Shown here: one piece after another, positions 42,673-51,479 of the stretch
Layout: each line of letters begins with the position of its first letter
Numbering within the stretch: position 1 is the first letter of the stretch
Source: Mesorhizobium hawassense
GTDB lineage: Bacteria > Pseudomonadota > Alphaproteobacteria > Rhizobiales > Rhizobiaceae
NCBI RefSeq assembly: GCF_003289945.1
Contig: NZ_QMBP01000026.1
Coordinates: forward strand, 1-64,000
DNA length: 64,000 nucleotides
Direction of reading: 5' to 3'
Notes under the pieces: generated by a model
Database searches by the model: none
What the model saw: the letters and a program-made list of their open reading frames with translations, nothing else
What the model was told of the DNA's origin: nothing
Program-made: the position numbers and the translations under genes

Positions 42673-43536
42673 ATGACCGCGAAGACCAACCGAATCTCCT
42701 TCCAGGGCGAGCCTGGCGCCAACTCCGACACCGCCTGCCGCAACATGTTCCCCTCGATGGAACCGTTGCCGTGCCCGACCTTCGAGGACGCCTTCAACGC
42801 GGTCGAGACCGGCAAGGCCGAGCTTGCCATGATCCCGATCGAGAACACGATCGCCGGGCGCGTTGCCGACATCCATCACCTGTTGCCGGAATCGAAGCTG
42901 CACATCGTCGGCGAATATTTTCTGCCGATCCACTTCCAGCTGATGGTGCTGCCGGGGGTGAAACGCGACGAGATCAAGACCGTGCACAGCCACATCCATG
43001 CGCTGGGGCAGTGCCGCAAATACATCCGCAAGAACGGCTGGAAGCCGGTGATCGCCGGCGACACGGCGGGTTCGGCCAAGATGGTGTCGGAGGTCAGGGA
43101 CCGGACCATGGCTTCGCTGGCGCCGGCACTTGCCGCCGAGCTCTATGGGCTCGACATCATCGAGAAGAATGTCGAGGACACCGACTCCAACGTCACCCGC
43201 TTCGTCGTACTGACCAAGAATAAGCAATGGGTGGAGCGTCCCGCGCCGGACGCCAAGATGATGACCACTTTCATGTTCCGCGTCCGCAACGTCCCGGCCG
43301 CGCTCTACAAGGCCATGGGCGGTTTCGCCACCAACGGCATCAACATGACCAAGCTCGAGAGCTATCAGCTCGGCGCCTTCACCGCGACGCTGTTCTATGC
43401 CGACATCGAAGGCCATCCGGATGATCCGTTGGTCAAGCTGGCGCTCGACGAGCTGCGCTTCTTCTCGCGCGAAATGCGCATCCTCGGCGTCTACCCGGCA
43501 AGCGCGTCGCGCGAGCAGTGGAAGGTGGCGGATTAA
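42673..43536 (+). CDS. pheA: Prephenate dehydratase
   Basis: 287 aa monofunctional enzyme converting prephenate to phenylpyruvate. PDT domain residues 6-185 with ISFQGEPGANSD, MIPIENTIAGRV and the catalytic TRF at 175-177 (TDSNVTRF). A C-terminal ACT domain (about 200-285) should bind Phe: GALxS-type region reads NVPAALYKAMGGFATNGINMTKLESYQ, with ESYQ in place of the common ESRP. Co-transcribed with kdsB, as in many rhizobia. Confidence 0.96.
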   Translation: MTAKTNRISFQGEPGANSDTACRNMFPSMEPLPCPTFEDAFNAVETGKAELAMIPIENTIAGRVADIHHLLPESKLHIVGEYFLPIHFQLMVLPGVKRDEIKTVHSHIHALGQCRKYIRKNGWKPVIAGDTAGSAKMVSEVRDRTMASLAPALAAELYGLDIIEKNVEDTDSNVTRFVVLTKNKQWVERPAPDAKMMTTFMFRVRNVPAALYKAMGGFATNGINMTKLESYQLGAFTATLFYADIEGHPDDPLVKLALDELRFFSREMRILGVYPASASREQWKVAD

Positions 43537-43576
43537 GGCTGGTTGCGCCTGCTAGGTTAGCCGAAACGCTTGTGCT

Positions 43577-43744
43577 TCGTCATCCACGGGCGGAGCAAGG
43601 AGCGAAGCGACGCGCGCAGACCCGAGGATCCATGCCGCGACGTCGACGCGTTGCGACGGTTCAGAATTCTGCTCCGCTGCGCCCTTCGCGAACGTCACGG
43701 CATGGATTCCAGGGTCTCCGCTTCGCTCCGCCCTGGAATGACGA
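43577..43744. repeat. About 168-bp dispersed repeat, family D, copy 2
   Basis: Begins TCGTCATCCACGGGCGG and ends CGCCCTGGAATGACGA, with inner GACCCGAGGATCCATGCC and GGCATGGATTCCAGGGTC arms; same orientation and layout as 20228-20397. It lies between convergent pheA and the Dabb gene. Confidence 0.88.
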
Positions 43745-43787
43745 CCTCATGGAGGTGCGCCCTAATCTCGGACGTCGGCACCGATTT

Positions 43788-44090
43788 TCAGCCGAAGCCG
43801 AGTGGCACGTAGTCGATCTCCAAGAACTTCTCCACCTCCGGAATCCAGCGGTCGCGCACGAAGGCGACATGGTCGGGATGCTCGTTGTAGCGCGTGTAGG
43901 CCGCCTGGTCGGCGAACTCCATCGAGAAGCCGAACTGGTAGTCGTTCTTCGGGCTCACCTGCCGCAGTTGCTCGAAATGCGTGACGCCCTTGATCCCGGT
44001 GAGGATCTTCTTGGCATCGTGGAGAAACCGCTTTGTCTCCAGCGACTGCAGCGGATGCTTCAGCGTGAACACGACGGTGTGACGGATCAT
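43788..44090 (-). CDS. Dabb-family (stress-responsive alpha/beta barrel) protein
   Basis: 100 aa ferredoxin-like barrel: MIRHTVVFTLKHPLQSLE, FGFSMEFADQAAYTRYNEHPDH, FVRDRWIPEVEKFLEID. Dabb proteins form dimers; most bacterial members have no assigned reaction. TAGGAG lies before the ATG. It follows nudC by 10 bp and is likely in its operon. Confidence 0.87.
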   Translation of the reverse strand: MIRHTVVFTLKHPLQSLETKRFLHDAKKILTGIKGVTHFEQLRQVSPKNDYQFGFSMEFADQAAYTRYNEHPDHVAFVRDRWIPEVEKFLEIDYVPLGFG

Positions 44091-44100
44091 TTCTCGGCTC

Positions 44101-45042
44101 CTATTCGCTGTCGACCCAGGCGCGGATGAGATGATGGGCGATCGCCCCTTTCGGCGGCGTGATCAGGCCGCCATCATGCGTCCTGTCCAGCATCCTGCGC
44201 ACCTCGTCGCGCAAAAACCAGCGGCAGTCTTCCAGCTCGTTGAGATCGGCCTGGATGTCCTCGTTGAGCGGCTCGCCGAAGCAGCCGATCATCAGCGAAT
44301 AAGGAAACGGCCAAGGTTGGCTGGCGTGGTAGACGACACGGCCGAGCCGGATGCCGGCTTCCTCCAGCGTCTCGCGGCGCACGGCCGCCTCGATCGTCTC
44401 ACCCGGCTCGATGAAGCCGGCAAGCGCCGAATACATGCCCGGCGCGAAATGCCTGCCGCGTCCGAGCAGGCATTTGTCGCGCGTCGCCGTCAGCATGATC
44501 GCCACCGGGTCGGTGCGCGGGAAATGATCGGTGCCGCAGGCCGGACAGTGCCGCCTGTAGCCGCCGGCGCGCATTTCCGAACGGTTGCCGCATTTCGAGC
44601 AGAAGCCGTGGCTGGCGTGCCAGGCAAGCAGCGCCGCCCCTTGCGCCAGCGCGCCGGCCGCCGCCTCGTCGATCAGCCCTTGCATGTAGACGGACCGGTA
44701 ATCGATCGCCTTGATCGTCTCCGGCAGCTTTTCCGGCTCGACGCCGGCCGGAACCGCGAGCACCGGCCCGCCATCGGCAAAGCCGAGCAGCACGCCCTGA
44801 TCGAGCGACACCTCGAAGGGTTCACTTTCGGCCGCAGTGAACCAGGGGTCGAACTTTCCGCCGTCGAGCTTCAGGTAGAGCCGCCCGGCGTGCATCAGCA
44901 TCAGCCGCGCCGCCGGGTCCGCAAGCGCCTTCTCCACCGCATCGTCGGCGCGGTTTTCCGATTGCCGGTCGATCCGGTTGCCGGCGAAACCGACGAACTG
45001 GCTCGGCTCGCGCAAGGGCGCGTCAAACAGGCGAAAGCTCAT
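44101..45042 (-). CDS. nudC: NAD(+) diphosphatase / RNA decapping Nudix hydrolase
   Basis: 313 aa. A zinc ribbon (CSKC near 148 and CPAC near 168), the family motif FPRTDPVAIML, the Nudix box GFIEPGETIEAAVRRETLEEAG (all consensus residues kept), and SQPWPFPYSLM, which is diagnostic of NudC. It cleaves NADH or the NAD cap of RNA to NMN plus AMP or 5'-phosphate RNA. Upstream HIT gene is on the same strand, 36 bp away. Confidence 0.94.
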   Translation of the reverse strand: MSFRLFDAPLREPSQFVGFAGNRIDRQSENRADDAVEKALADPAARLMLMHAGRLYLKLDGGKFDPWFTAAESEPFEVSLDQGVLLGFADGGPVLAVPAGVEPEKLPETIKAIDYRSVYMQGLIDEAAAGALAQGAALLAWHASHGFCSKCGNRSEMRAGGYRRHCPACGTDHFPRTDPVAIMLTATRDKCLLGRGRHFAPGMYSALAGFIEPGETIEAAVRRETLEEAGIRLGRVVYHASQPWPFPYSLMIGCFGEPLNEDIQADLNELEDCRWFLRDEVRRMLDRTHDGGLITPPKGAIAHHLIRAWVDSE

Positions 45043-45078
45043 GGGGACTCTGAAATGTGCAGGTGGATACTGGTCAGT

Positions 45079-45498
45079 TTATAGCGCCGCCTTGATCGTT
45101 TCGGCAAACCGCCTGATATCGGAGCTCTGGTAGGGTTCGGGGATGCCGTGCCCCCAGACGGGTCCCGGCCAGCCGGGATCGCCCTCGGAGCGGGCGACGA
45201 CGTGGACATGCAACTGGCGCACGATGTTGCCGAGCGCGCCGGTGTTGATCTTGGTGCAGCCGGTCACCCGCTTCAGCGCCTGCGCCACCATATTGGTCTC
45301 GAAGGTCAGCATTGCCTGGTCGAGCGGCGTCATTTCGTGGATTTCCTCAACGCCCGGCCGCTGCGGCACCAGCACCAGCCATGGCCAGCGGCGGTCGTTC
45401 ATCAGCCGGAGTTCGCACAGGCCAAGCCACATGAGCTGCTCGCTGTCCGCCTCCAGCCGGGCGTCCAGCGTGAAACCGGCCTTGAGGCCAGGCAGCAT
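45079..45498 (-). CDS. HIT-family nucleotide hydrolase/transferase-like protein
   Basis: 139 aa from MLPGLKAGFTLDARLE. The histidine-triad motif reads HVHVVAR: the first two histidines are kept, the third is Val. The middle histidine, which is the nucleophile in known HIT enzymes, is present, so activity is plausible. Substrate unknown. The start at 45498 has AAAGGAAA upstream; ATG 45525 is the alternative. Confidence 0.87.
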   Translation of the reverse strand: MLPGLKAGFTLDARLEADSEQLMWLGLCELRLMNDRRWPWLVLVPQRPGVEEIHEMTPLDQAMLTFETNMVAQALKRVTGCTKINTGALGNIVRQLHVHVVARSEGDPGWPGPVWGHGIPEPYQSSDIRRFAETIKAAL

Positions 45499-45677
45499 GG
45501 GCGTTTCCTTTACGCTTGTAAGCATTTTCCAAACCCGGAACGCTAGAGCGGCGGCAAGGTGGCTGCAAGCGATTCATTGACCGCTGTCATCGATTTGAAG
45601 GACTTTCCGGTCTCGATGTGGCGGCTGGTCCCGGCTCGGCCCTTGCATTTCGCCGCCGAATTGCCGATATGGAACGC

Positions 45678-45773
45678 GGGAGGTTGGTGGTGGACGATCC
45701 ACTCGCCAACCGGGTCAGGTCCGGAAGGAAGCAGCCCTAACGAGCCCGGAACGGGTCATTGTTCCAGCCTCCC
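45678..45773 (+). ncRNA. ffs: Signal recognition particle RNA (4.5S, small bacterial type)
   Basis: The hallmark SRP tetraloop region GGTCAGGTCCGGAAGGAAGC with AGCCCTAA lies at 45714-45740. The outer ends GGGAGGTTGG (45678-45687) and CCAGCCTCCC (45764-45773) pair, closing a single long hairpin of about 96 nt. It sits just before dnaX, as in many alphaproteobacteria. It binds Ffh to target membrane proteins. Confidence 0.95.
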
Positions 45774-45880
45774 ACCTCTTCGCCTTTCTCCCGCGACATT
45801 GACGGCTCCAAGCCGTGCGGGCGAGACCATGCGCAGGAATCGGCCGCCTTCCGTCGCGGTCCTGGGAGCTTTGACGGCGA

Positions 45881-47692
45881 ATGAGCGAAGCCGGAAATTT
45901 GGGGCCGGAAAGCCTGCAAACAGGGAAGGCCGGCGCCTACCGGGTGCTGGCGCGCAAATATCGCCCTTCGAATTTTTCCGAGCTGATCGGCCAGGAGCCG
46001 ATGGTCCGCACGCTGACCAATGCGTTCGCCACCGGGCGCATCGCCCAGGCCTGGATGCTGACCGGCGTGCGAGGAGTGGGCAAGACGACGACCGCGCGCA
46101 TCCTCGCGCGTGCCCTCAATTACAAGACCGCGACCGTCGACCAGCCTTCCGTCGACCTTTCGATCCCCGGCGAGCATTGCCAGGCGATCATGGAAGGCCG
46201 CCATGTCGACGTCATCGAGATGGACGCCGCCTCGCATACCGGTATCGACGACATCAGGGATATCATCGACCGCGTGCGCTATGCGCCGGTCTCGGCCCGC
46301 TACAAGGTCTACATCATCGACGAAGTGCACATGCTCTCCACCCAGGCCTTCAATGGCCTATTGAAGACGCTGGAAGAGCCGCCGCCGCACGTCAAATTCA
46401 TCTTCGCCACCACCGAGATCCGCAAGGTGCCGATCACGGTCCTGTCGCGCTGCCAGCGCTTCGATCTGAGGCGCATCGATGCCGGCGCGCTGGTCGCGCA
46501 TCTCTCCTCGATCGCCGCCAAGGAAGGCATATCGGTTGACGATGATGCGCTGGCGATGATCGCGCGCGCCGCCGAAGGCTCGGCGCGCGATTCGCTTTCC
46601 ATCCTCGACCAGGCGATCGCCCATGGCAGCGGCACCGTCAGCGCCGAGGCCGTGCGCGCCATGCTCGGCCTGGCCGACCGCGCCCGCATCATCGACCTGT
46701 TCGAGCACGTCATGAAGGGCGACGTGGCCGCGGCCCTTGCCGAGTTCCGCGCGCAATACGACACCGGCGCCGATCCGGCCGCCGTGCTCACCGATCTTGC
46801 CGAGTTCAACCATCTCGTCACCCGCCTGCGTTTCGTGCCGGCCGCCGCCGCCGATGCCTCGCTCTCGGAGGACGAGCGCCGGCGCGGTGCCGAATTCGCC
46901 AATATGCTGTCGGTCAGGGTGCTGTCGCGGACCTGGCAGATGCTCTTGAAGGGCATTCCCGAGGTGCAGTCCTCCAACCGTCCGGTCAGCGCCGGCGAAA
47001 TGGTGCTGATACGCCTGGCGCATGCCGCCGACCTGCCGACGCTGGACGAGGCGTTGAAATCGCTGGAAGGGGCAGGCCCTGTATCGAATGGCGCGCCGCG
47101 CGCCAATGGCGCTCCGGCCGGCAATGGCGGCGGCGCAAGCGCTGTCGCACAGACGCGGATGCCGTCCTCCGGTGGCGGTGCGCAGACTATGCGTCTGGTC
47201 GAGGCGCAGCCGGTGCCGGCGGCCTTCGTTCCGGCGCCGGAGCCGGTCGCCGAAACGCCAGTCGTTCCGGTCAAATCGCTGGCCGACATCGTTGCGCTGG
47301 CTGACGCCAATCGCGACATGGCCTTCAAGGTGCTCTTGAAACGCTGCGTGCGGCCGGTGCGCATCGAGCCCGGCCGTCTCGACGTCACCTTGACCGACGA
47401 CGCGCCGAAGATGCTGCTCAACGATCTGACCGCCAAGCTGCGCGCCTGGACCGGTCGCAACTGGCTGGTGTCGCTGTCGAAGGAAGCGGGCGGTCAGACA
47501 TTGGCCGAGATGGAGACGACGAAGCGCGAGAACGCCTTCTCCGATGCCAAGAGCGACCCGACCGTCGCCGCCATTCTGGCTCGCTTCCCCGGCGCCAAGA
47601 TCATCGACGTGCGCATCCCGGACGTGCCGGACGTGGAGGAGGCCGAGGCCGAAGTGCCGGTCGAGCCTGCTGCCGACGACGACGAAATCTGA
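45881..47692 (+). CDS. dnaX: DNA polymerase III gamma/tau subunit
   Basis: 603 aa clamp-loader ATPase. Walker A GVRGVGKTT (62-70), Walker B IIDEVHMLS, sensor I ATTEIRKVPITVLSRCQRF (ArgFinger SRC). Residues 80-100, where most DnaX proteins have a four-cysteine zinc module, read NYKTATVDQPSVDLSIPGEHC, so only one Cys remains. The C-terminal part (about 395-603) is the tau-type linker and polymerase-binding tail. No A-AAA-AAG slippery site was seen, so only the full-length form is expected. Confidence 0.95.
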   Translation: MSEAGNLGPESLQTGKAGAYRVLARKYRPSNFSELIGQEPMVRTLTNAFATGRIAQAWMLTGVRGVGKTTTARILARALNYKTATVDQPSVDLSIPGEHCQAIMEGRHVDVIEMDAASHTGIDDIRDIIDRVRYAPVSARYKVYIIDEVHMLSTQAFNGLLKTLEEPPPHVKFIFATTEIRKVPITVLSRCQRFDLRRIDAGALVAHLSSIAAKEGISVDDDALAMIARAAEGSARDSLSILDQAIAHGSGTVSAEAVRAMLGLADRARIIDLFEHVMKGDVAAALAEFRAQYDTGADPAAVLTDLAEFNHLVTRLRFVPAAAADASLSEDERRRGAEFANMLSVRVLSRTWQMLLKGIPEVQSSNRPVSAGEMVLIRLAHAADLPTLDEALKSLEGAGPVSNGAPRANGAPAGNGGGASAVAQTRMPSSGGGAQTMRLVEAQPVPAAFVPAPEPVAETPVVPVKSLADIVALADANRDMAFKVLLKRCVRPVRIEPGRLDVTLTDDAPKMLLNDLTAKLRAWTGRNWLVSLSKEAGGQTLAEMETTKRENAFSDAKSDPTVAAILARFPGAKIIDVRIPDVPDVEEAEAEVPVEPAADDDEI

Positions 47693-47714
47693 AAACAATC
47701 TTAGAGGACCAGTG

Positions 47715-48038
47715 ATGAAAGATCTTCTCGGCCTGATGGGCAAGGCAAAGGAAATGCAGGCCAAGTTCCAGGCCATGCAGGATGAGATCGCCACGCTCGA
47801 AGCCACCGGCCAGGCCGGCGGCGGCCTGGTCAGCATCACACTCACCGGCAAGTTCGAGATGAAGGCGCTGAAGATCGATCCGTCGCTGATCAAGGCGGAG
47901 GAGGCCGAGATACTCGAGGACCTCATTCTGGCCGCCCACAATGACGCCAAAAATAAGGTCGAGCAGGTCATGCAGGAGAAGACCAAGGCGTTGACGGCGG
48001 GTCTGCCGATTCCTCCTGGAATGAAATTGCCGTTCTAA
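47715..48038 (+). CDS. ybaB: YbaB/EbfC nucleoid-associated protein
   Basis: 107 aa: MKDLLGLMGKAKEMQAKFQA, GGGLVSITLTGKFEMKALKI, and a C-terminal LTAGLPIPPGMKLPF. Homodimeric tweezers-like DNA-binding protein; always near dnaX and recR. GAGGACC precedes the ATG. It is 22 bp after dnaX. Confidence 0.95.
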   Translation: MKDLLGLMGKAKEMQAKFQAMQDEIATLEATGQAGGGLVSITLTGKFEMKALKIDPSLIKAEEAEILEDLILAAHNDAKNKVEQVMQEKTKALTAGLPIPPGMKLPF

Positions 48039-48251
48039 GCCGGCGTCCGCCAGTTAATTGATTATGAACGGAAATTGAGCGCAGGCGGCGTTATTAACCA
48101 TTTCCCGGTGATGCTCACGCGCTCATTTCGCGGCTTTCATAAAGTTTTACCCAAGTCCAGATTTTGCTAACCCTCTAGCCATCTTTTTGCCCGAAAGAGT
48201 CTCATTCTTGCCACATCTCGGGGCGGGCTGGCATCTGGACATGAGGCTTTT

Positions 48252-49241
48252 TTGGTGATCGCGACGCGATGGAAGACGCCGCTGCTGCTTATCGGCATCG
48301 TCACTTCCCCCTTGTTCCTGGCCGGCTGCAGCCAGACGACTTCCTCCCATGGCATGTCGGTGGCGAGTCTGACCGACGCCATCACGCCGAGCTTCCTGAG
48401 CACGCGCTCCTACAAATATTCGATGAAGGACAAGGAATGCCTGCAACGGGCGATGTTCTTCGAGTCCAACCGGTCTAGCCGCGACGGCATGATCGCCGTC
48501 GGCACGGTCGTCATGAACCGACTGCGCTCCGGCCAGCATGGTAACACGATCTGCGAGGTCGTCGGCGAGACTGGCCAGTTCGCTCCGGGCGTGCTGACGC
48601 GGCCGATGAATTCGAGAGCGCTGCCCGATGTCGAGGCGGCAGCCGACGCGGTGCTCAAGGGCGAGCGCAAGGGCAAGCTCAAGAACACGATGTATTTCCA
48701 CACCGCCGGCCTGCACTTCCCCTACAAGAACATGCATTACACCATGGTGGCCGGCGGAAACGCGTTCTATGAGAAGCGCGGCCGCAACTGGCAGCCGCTG
48801 CCGGACGAGCCGATGGTGGCCATGACCTCCGACAAACAGCAGAAGGTCGATCCTACCGCTCCCGTGCTGGTGGCGTCCGCCGAGCCGGTGGTCAAGACGA
48901 TCGTACGGCAGGATCCGTCCAAGCAGGTCGCGACGGATGCGGCCGAACCGACGCTTCCGGCCAAGGCGATCGTTCCGGCCGAGCAGACCTATGTGACGGC
49001 TGCCGCGGCGCCTTCCCAGAAATCCGGCCGCCTCGCGCAGAAGCAGATTGTGGTGGCGATGCAAGAGCCGATGGCCGAACCGGACGCTTCGCGTTTCGGC
49101 GGCACGATCAAGGGCCGCTACATCACCTCGGTGCCCAATGCGCCGCAGGAAGCGGCGATGGGCTTCCAGTCGACGCCTGAGAACACCGACGCCATCGGCG
49201 CGATGATCGTCAGCCAGGACCGGCCGCTCGAAACCAACTGA
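48252..49241 (+). CDS. SleB-family cell-wall hydrolase, lipoprotein
   Basis: 329 aa from TTG 48252 (GTG 48255 is an equal alternative; the ATG at 48241 is out of frame). A lipoprotein signal is present (LLLIGIVTSPLFLAGC). The Hydrolase_2 domain covers about residues 60-170: ECLQRAMFFESNRSSRDGMIAVGTVVMNRL with the likely catalytic Glu in FFES, then TICEVVGETGQFAPG. The rest is a low-complexity Ala/Pro/Val tail. It should cut peptidoglycan at the outer-membrane side of the periplasm. Confidence 0.87.
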   Translation: MVIATRWKTPLLLIGIVTSPLFLAGCSQTTSSHGMSVASLTDAITPSFLSTRSYKYSMKDKECLQRAMFFESNRSSRDGMIAVGTVVMNRLRSGQHGNTICEVVGETGQFAPGVLTRPMNSRALPDVEAAADAVLKGERKGKLKNTMYFHTAGLHFPYKNMHYTMVAGGNAFYEKRGRNWQPLPDEPMVAMTSDKQQKVDPTAPVLVASAEPVVKTIVRQDPSKQVATDAAEPTLPAKAIVPAEQTYVTAAAAPSQKSGRLAQKQIVVAMQEPMAEPDASRFGGTIKGRYITSVPNAPQEAAMGFQSTPENTDAIGAMIVSQDRPLETN

Positions 49242-49254
49242 ACCCGATTGCATC

Positions 49255-49296
49255 CGACACACGGCCCGCCATGGCAGCATGGCGGGCCGTGTGTCG
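49255..49296. terminator. Perfect 19-bp stem-loop between the SleB-like gene and recR
   Basis: Left arm CGACACACGGCCCGCCATG (49255-49273), loop GCAG, right arm its exact complement (49278-49296). It is followed by TTGGGG rather than a long T-run, so it may stop transcription only partly or protect the mRNA 3' end. Confidence 0.7.
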
Positions 49297-49340
49297 TTGG
49301 GGCTGTTCCAAACCGCGCTGAAAAATCCTAGATCAAGGCG

Positions 49341-49946
49341 ATGTCGAAGAGAATCGCCGGACCGGAAATCGAACGCCTGATCCAGCTCCTGGCCAAGGTG
49401 CCGGGGCTTGGGCCGCGTTCGGCACGGCGCGCGGCACTCCATCTCATCAAGAAGAAGGAACAGCTGCTGGAGCCTTTGGCCGCTGCCATGGCCGAGGCGG
49501 TCGACAAGGTGCGCATCTGCTCGACCTGCGGCAATGTCGATACGTCCGACCCTTGCATGATCTGCACCGATCCGCGCCGCGACGCCGGCACGCTGATCGT
49601 CGTCGAGGACGTCTCCGACCTCTGGGCGCTGGAGCGGGCGGCGGCCATGAACACGCGCTACCACGTGCTCGGCGGCACGCTGTCGCCGCTCGACGGCATC
49701 GGTCCGGACCAGCTCAACATCCGCTCCTTGGTCGATCGCGTCGCCGGCGGCGAGGTGAAGGAGGTGATCCTTGCCGTCAATGCCACCGTCGAGGGGCAGA
49801 CGACCGCGCATTACCTGACCGATCAGTTGTCGGGCTTCGAGGTGAAAGTGACGCGGCTGGCGCATGGCGTGCCTGTCGGTGGCGAGCTCGACTATCTCGA
49901 CGAGGGCACGCTGGCCGCGGCGCTGCGCTCGCGGACGGCGTTTTGA
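49341..49946 (+). CDS. recR: Recombination mediator RecR
   Basis: 201 aa. Helix-hairpin-helix (LAKVPGLGPRSARRAALHL), zinc finger CSTCGNVDTSDPCMIC (residues about 59-75), and the Toprim domain (TLIVVEDVSDLWALER ...GVPVGGELDYLDEGT). RecR with RecO/RecF loads RecA on gapped DNA. It is separated from ybaB by the hydrolase gene, an insertion in the usual dnaX-ybaB-recR order. Confidence 0.96.
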   Translation: MSKRIAGPEIERLIQLLAKVPGLGPRSARRAALHLIKKKEQLLEPLAAAMAEAVDKVRICSTCGNVDTSDPCMICTDPRRDAGTLIVVEDVSDLWALERAAAMNTRYHVLGGTLSPLDGIGPDQLNIRSLVDRVAGGEVKEVILAVNATVEGQTTAHYLTDQLSGFEVKVTRLAHGVPVGGELDYLDEGTLAAALRSRTAF

Positions 49947-49949
49947 GAG

Positions 49950-51221
49950 ATGGGGGGTAGTGTGGAGACGACAGAACGCGGCTTTTCCAAATACGGCTTC
50001 GTATTTCTTCTGATCGCGGTAATCAGTTGCATTCTCACCACCCCCACCCGCGCCGCTCCCATCGACGACCAGTTCCAGGCCTGGCTGCAAACCGACCTGT
50101 GGCCCGAGGCCAAGTCCAAGGGCATCTCGAAAAAAACCTTCGACGCCGCCTTCACCGGCGTGAAGCCGAACTTGAAATTGCCGGACCTCGTGATGCCCGG
50201 CGAGACGCCGACGACGCCTGAGAAGCAGCACCAGGCCGAATTCGGTCCGCCGGCCAACTATTTCGCCGAGAAGATCATACGCGCCGTCACCACAGGCGGC
50301 CGTACGCGTGAGAGCGCCAATGCAAGGGTGCTCGGGCTGATCGAGAAGCGCTATGGAGTGCCGGGCGATATCGTCCTGGCGATCTGGGGGCGCGAGACCG
50401 GTTTCGGCGCCGCAAAGATGCCCTACGACGCCTTCGAGGTGCTGGGCACCAAGGCCTTCATGTCGACGAAGAAGGACTTCTTCCGCACCGAGGTGCTGGC
50501 GGCGCTCGAAATCGTCGAGCGCGGGCTGGCGCCGGTCAACGCCATGAAGTCGTCCTGGGCCGGCGCGCTCGGCCAGCCGCAATTCATGCCGACATCGTTC
50601 CTCAAGCATGCCGTCGATTTCGACGGCGACGGCCGGCCCGACATCTGGAATTCGACGCCCGACGTGCTCGCCTCGATCGCCAATTATCTCGTCCATTATG
50701 GCTGGGTGAGGGGGCGCGGCTGGGGGACCGAAGTGACGGTGCCGACCAACGTCTCCTGCTCGCTCGAAGGACCCGACCAGGGCAAAACGATTTCCGACTG
50801 GGTGGCGATGGGGATCAGGCGCGTCGACAACAGGGCCTTCCAGGCAAGCGAACTGAAAGCCGAGGGCTTCCTGCTGATGCCGGCCGGGCGCAGCGGTCCG
50901 GCCTTCATCGTCACGCCCAACTTCTATGTGATCAAGCAATACAACAACAGCGATCTCTACGGCCTGTTCATCGGTCATGCCGCCGACCGCATCGCCAAGG
51001 GCGACGCAACCTTTGTCGATAGCTGGGGCGCGGTCGGCGACCTGCACCGGTCGGACATCGCCGCCCTGCAGCGCGCGCTGGAGGCCAAGGGCTACGATGT
51101 CGGCAGCGCCGACGGCCTGCCCGGCTTCAAGACCCGTCGCTCGATCGGCGTGTGGCAGTCGAAGAACGGCAAGCCCGCGACCTGCTTTCCCGATGCCGCT
51201 CTGGTCTCGCAGCTGAAATAG
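49950..51221 (+). CDS. Lytic murein transglycosylase (MltB-like) with peptidoglycan-binding domain
   Basis: 423 aa with a signal peptide (FVFLLIAVISCILTTPTRA, cleavage near residue 36). The catalytic domain has Glu in AIWGRETGFGA, with GALGQPQFMPTSFLKHAVDFDGDGR behind it. A C-terminal peptidoglycan-binding domain covers residues about 360-420 (DIAALQRALEAKGYDVGSADGLPGFKTRRSI). It cleaves the MurNAc-GlcNAc bond in the periplasm. It starts 3 bp after recR ends. Confidence 0.93.
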   Translation: MGGSVETTERGFSKYGFVFLLIAVISCILTTPTRAAPIDDQFQAWLQTDLWPEAKSKGISKKTFDAAFTGVKPNLKLPDLVMPGETPTTPEKQHQAEFGPPANYFAEKIIRAVTTGGRTRESANARVLGLIEKRYGVPGDIVLAIWGRETGFGAAKMPYDAFEVLGTKAFMSTKKDFFRTEVLAALEIVERGLAPVNAMKSSWAGALGQPQFMPTSFLKHAVDFDGDGRPDIWNSTPDVLASIANYLVHYGWVRGRGWGTEVTVPTNVSCSLEGPDQGKTISDWVAMGIRRVDNRAFQASELKAEGFLLMPAGRSGPAFIVTPNFYVIKQYNNSDLYGLFIGHAADRIAKGDATFVDSWGAVGDLHRSDIAALQRALEAKGYDVGSADGLPGFKTRRSIGVWQSKNGKPATCFPDAALVSQLK

Positions 51222-51479
51222 CAGCCGCTTCTTCTTGCGCGTACTTTGGCAAATTTTTGCTGATCCGCGCTCTCAATTAGCCGGCGCATGGTCGACACAT
51301 CGCGGCCCGTTTGGTCCGATACGTCGTCGCGCATGTTGCCGGGCGGGCACTGTCGAATAGGGAGTTGACCAACTGGACAAAAACCACGACGGTACGTGGT
51401 CCAAGCCGCCGTCGGCTCCGCAAAGAATAATGAAGCCCTGAGCCGGGAACTCAGGTCAACAAAACAGGGAACAATCACC

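Noticed and set aside
46880..47100. Programmed frameshift in dnaX giving a gamma form
   Set aside because: No A-rich slippery heptamer or following stem was found in this part of the gene.
48147..51047. Open frame of 966 codons on the minus strand
   Set aside because: It runs antisense through the SleB-like gene, recR and the transglycosylase, all of which have clear families. Its translation is rich in Arg, His and Asp with no domain: a GC-codon shadow.
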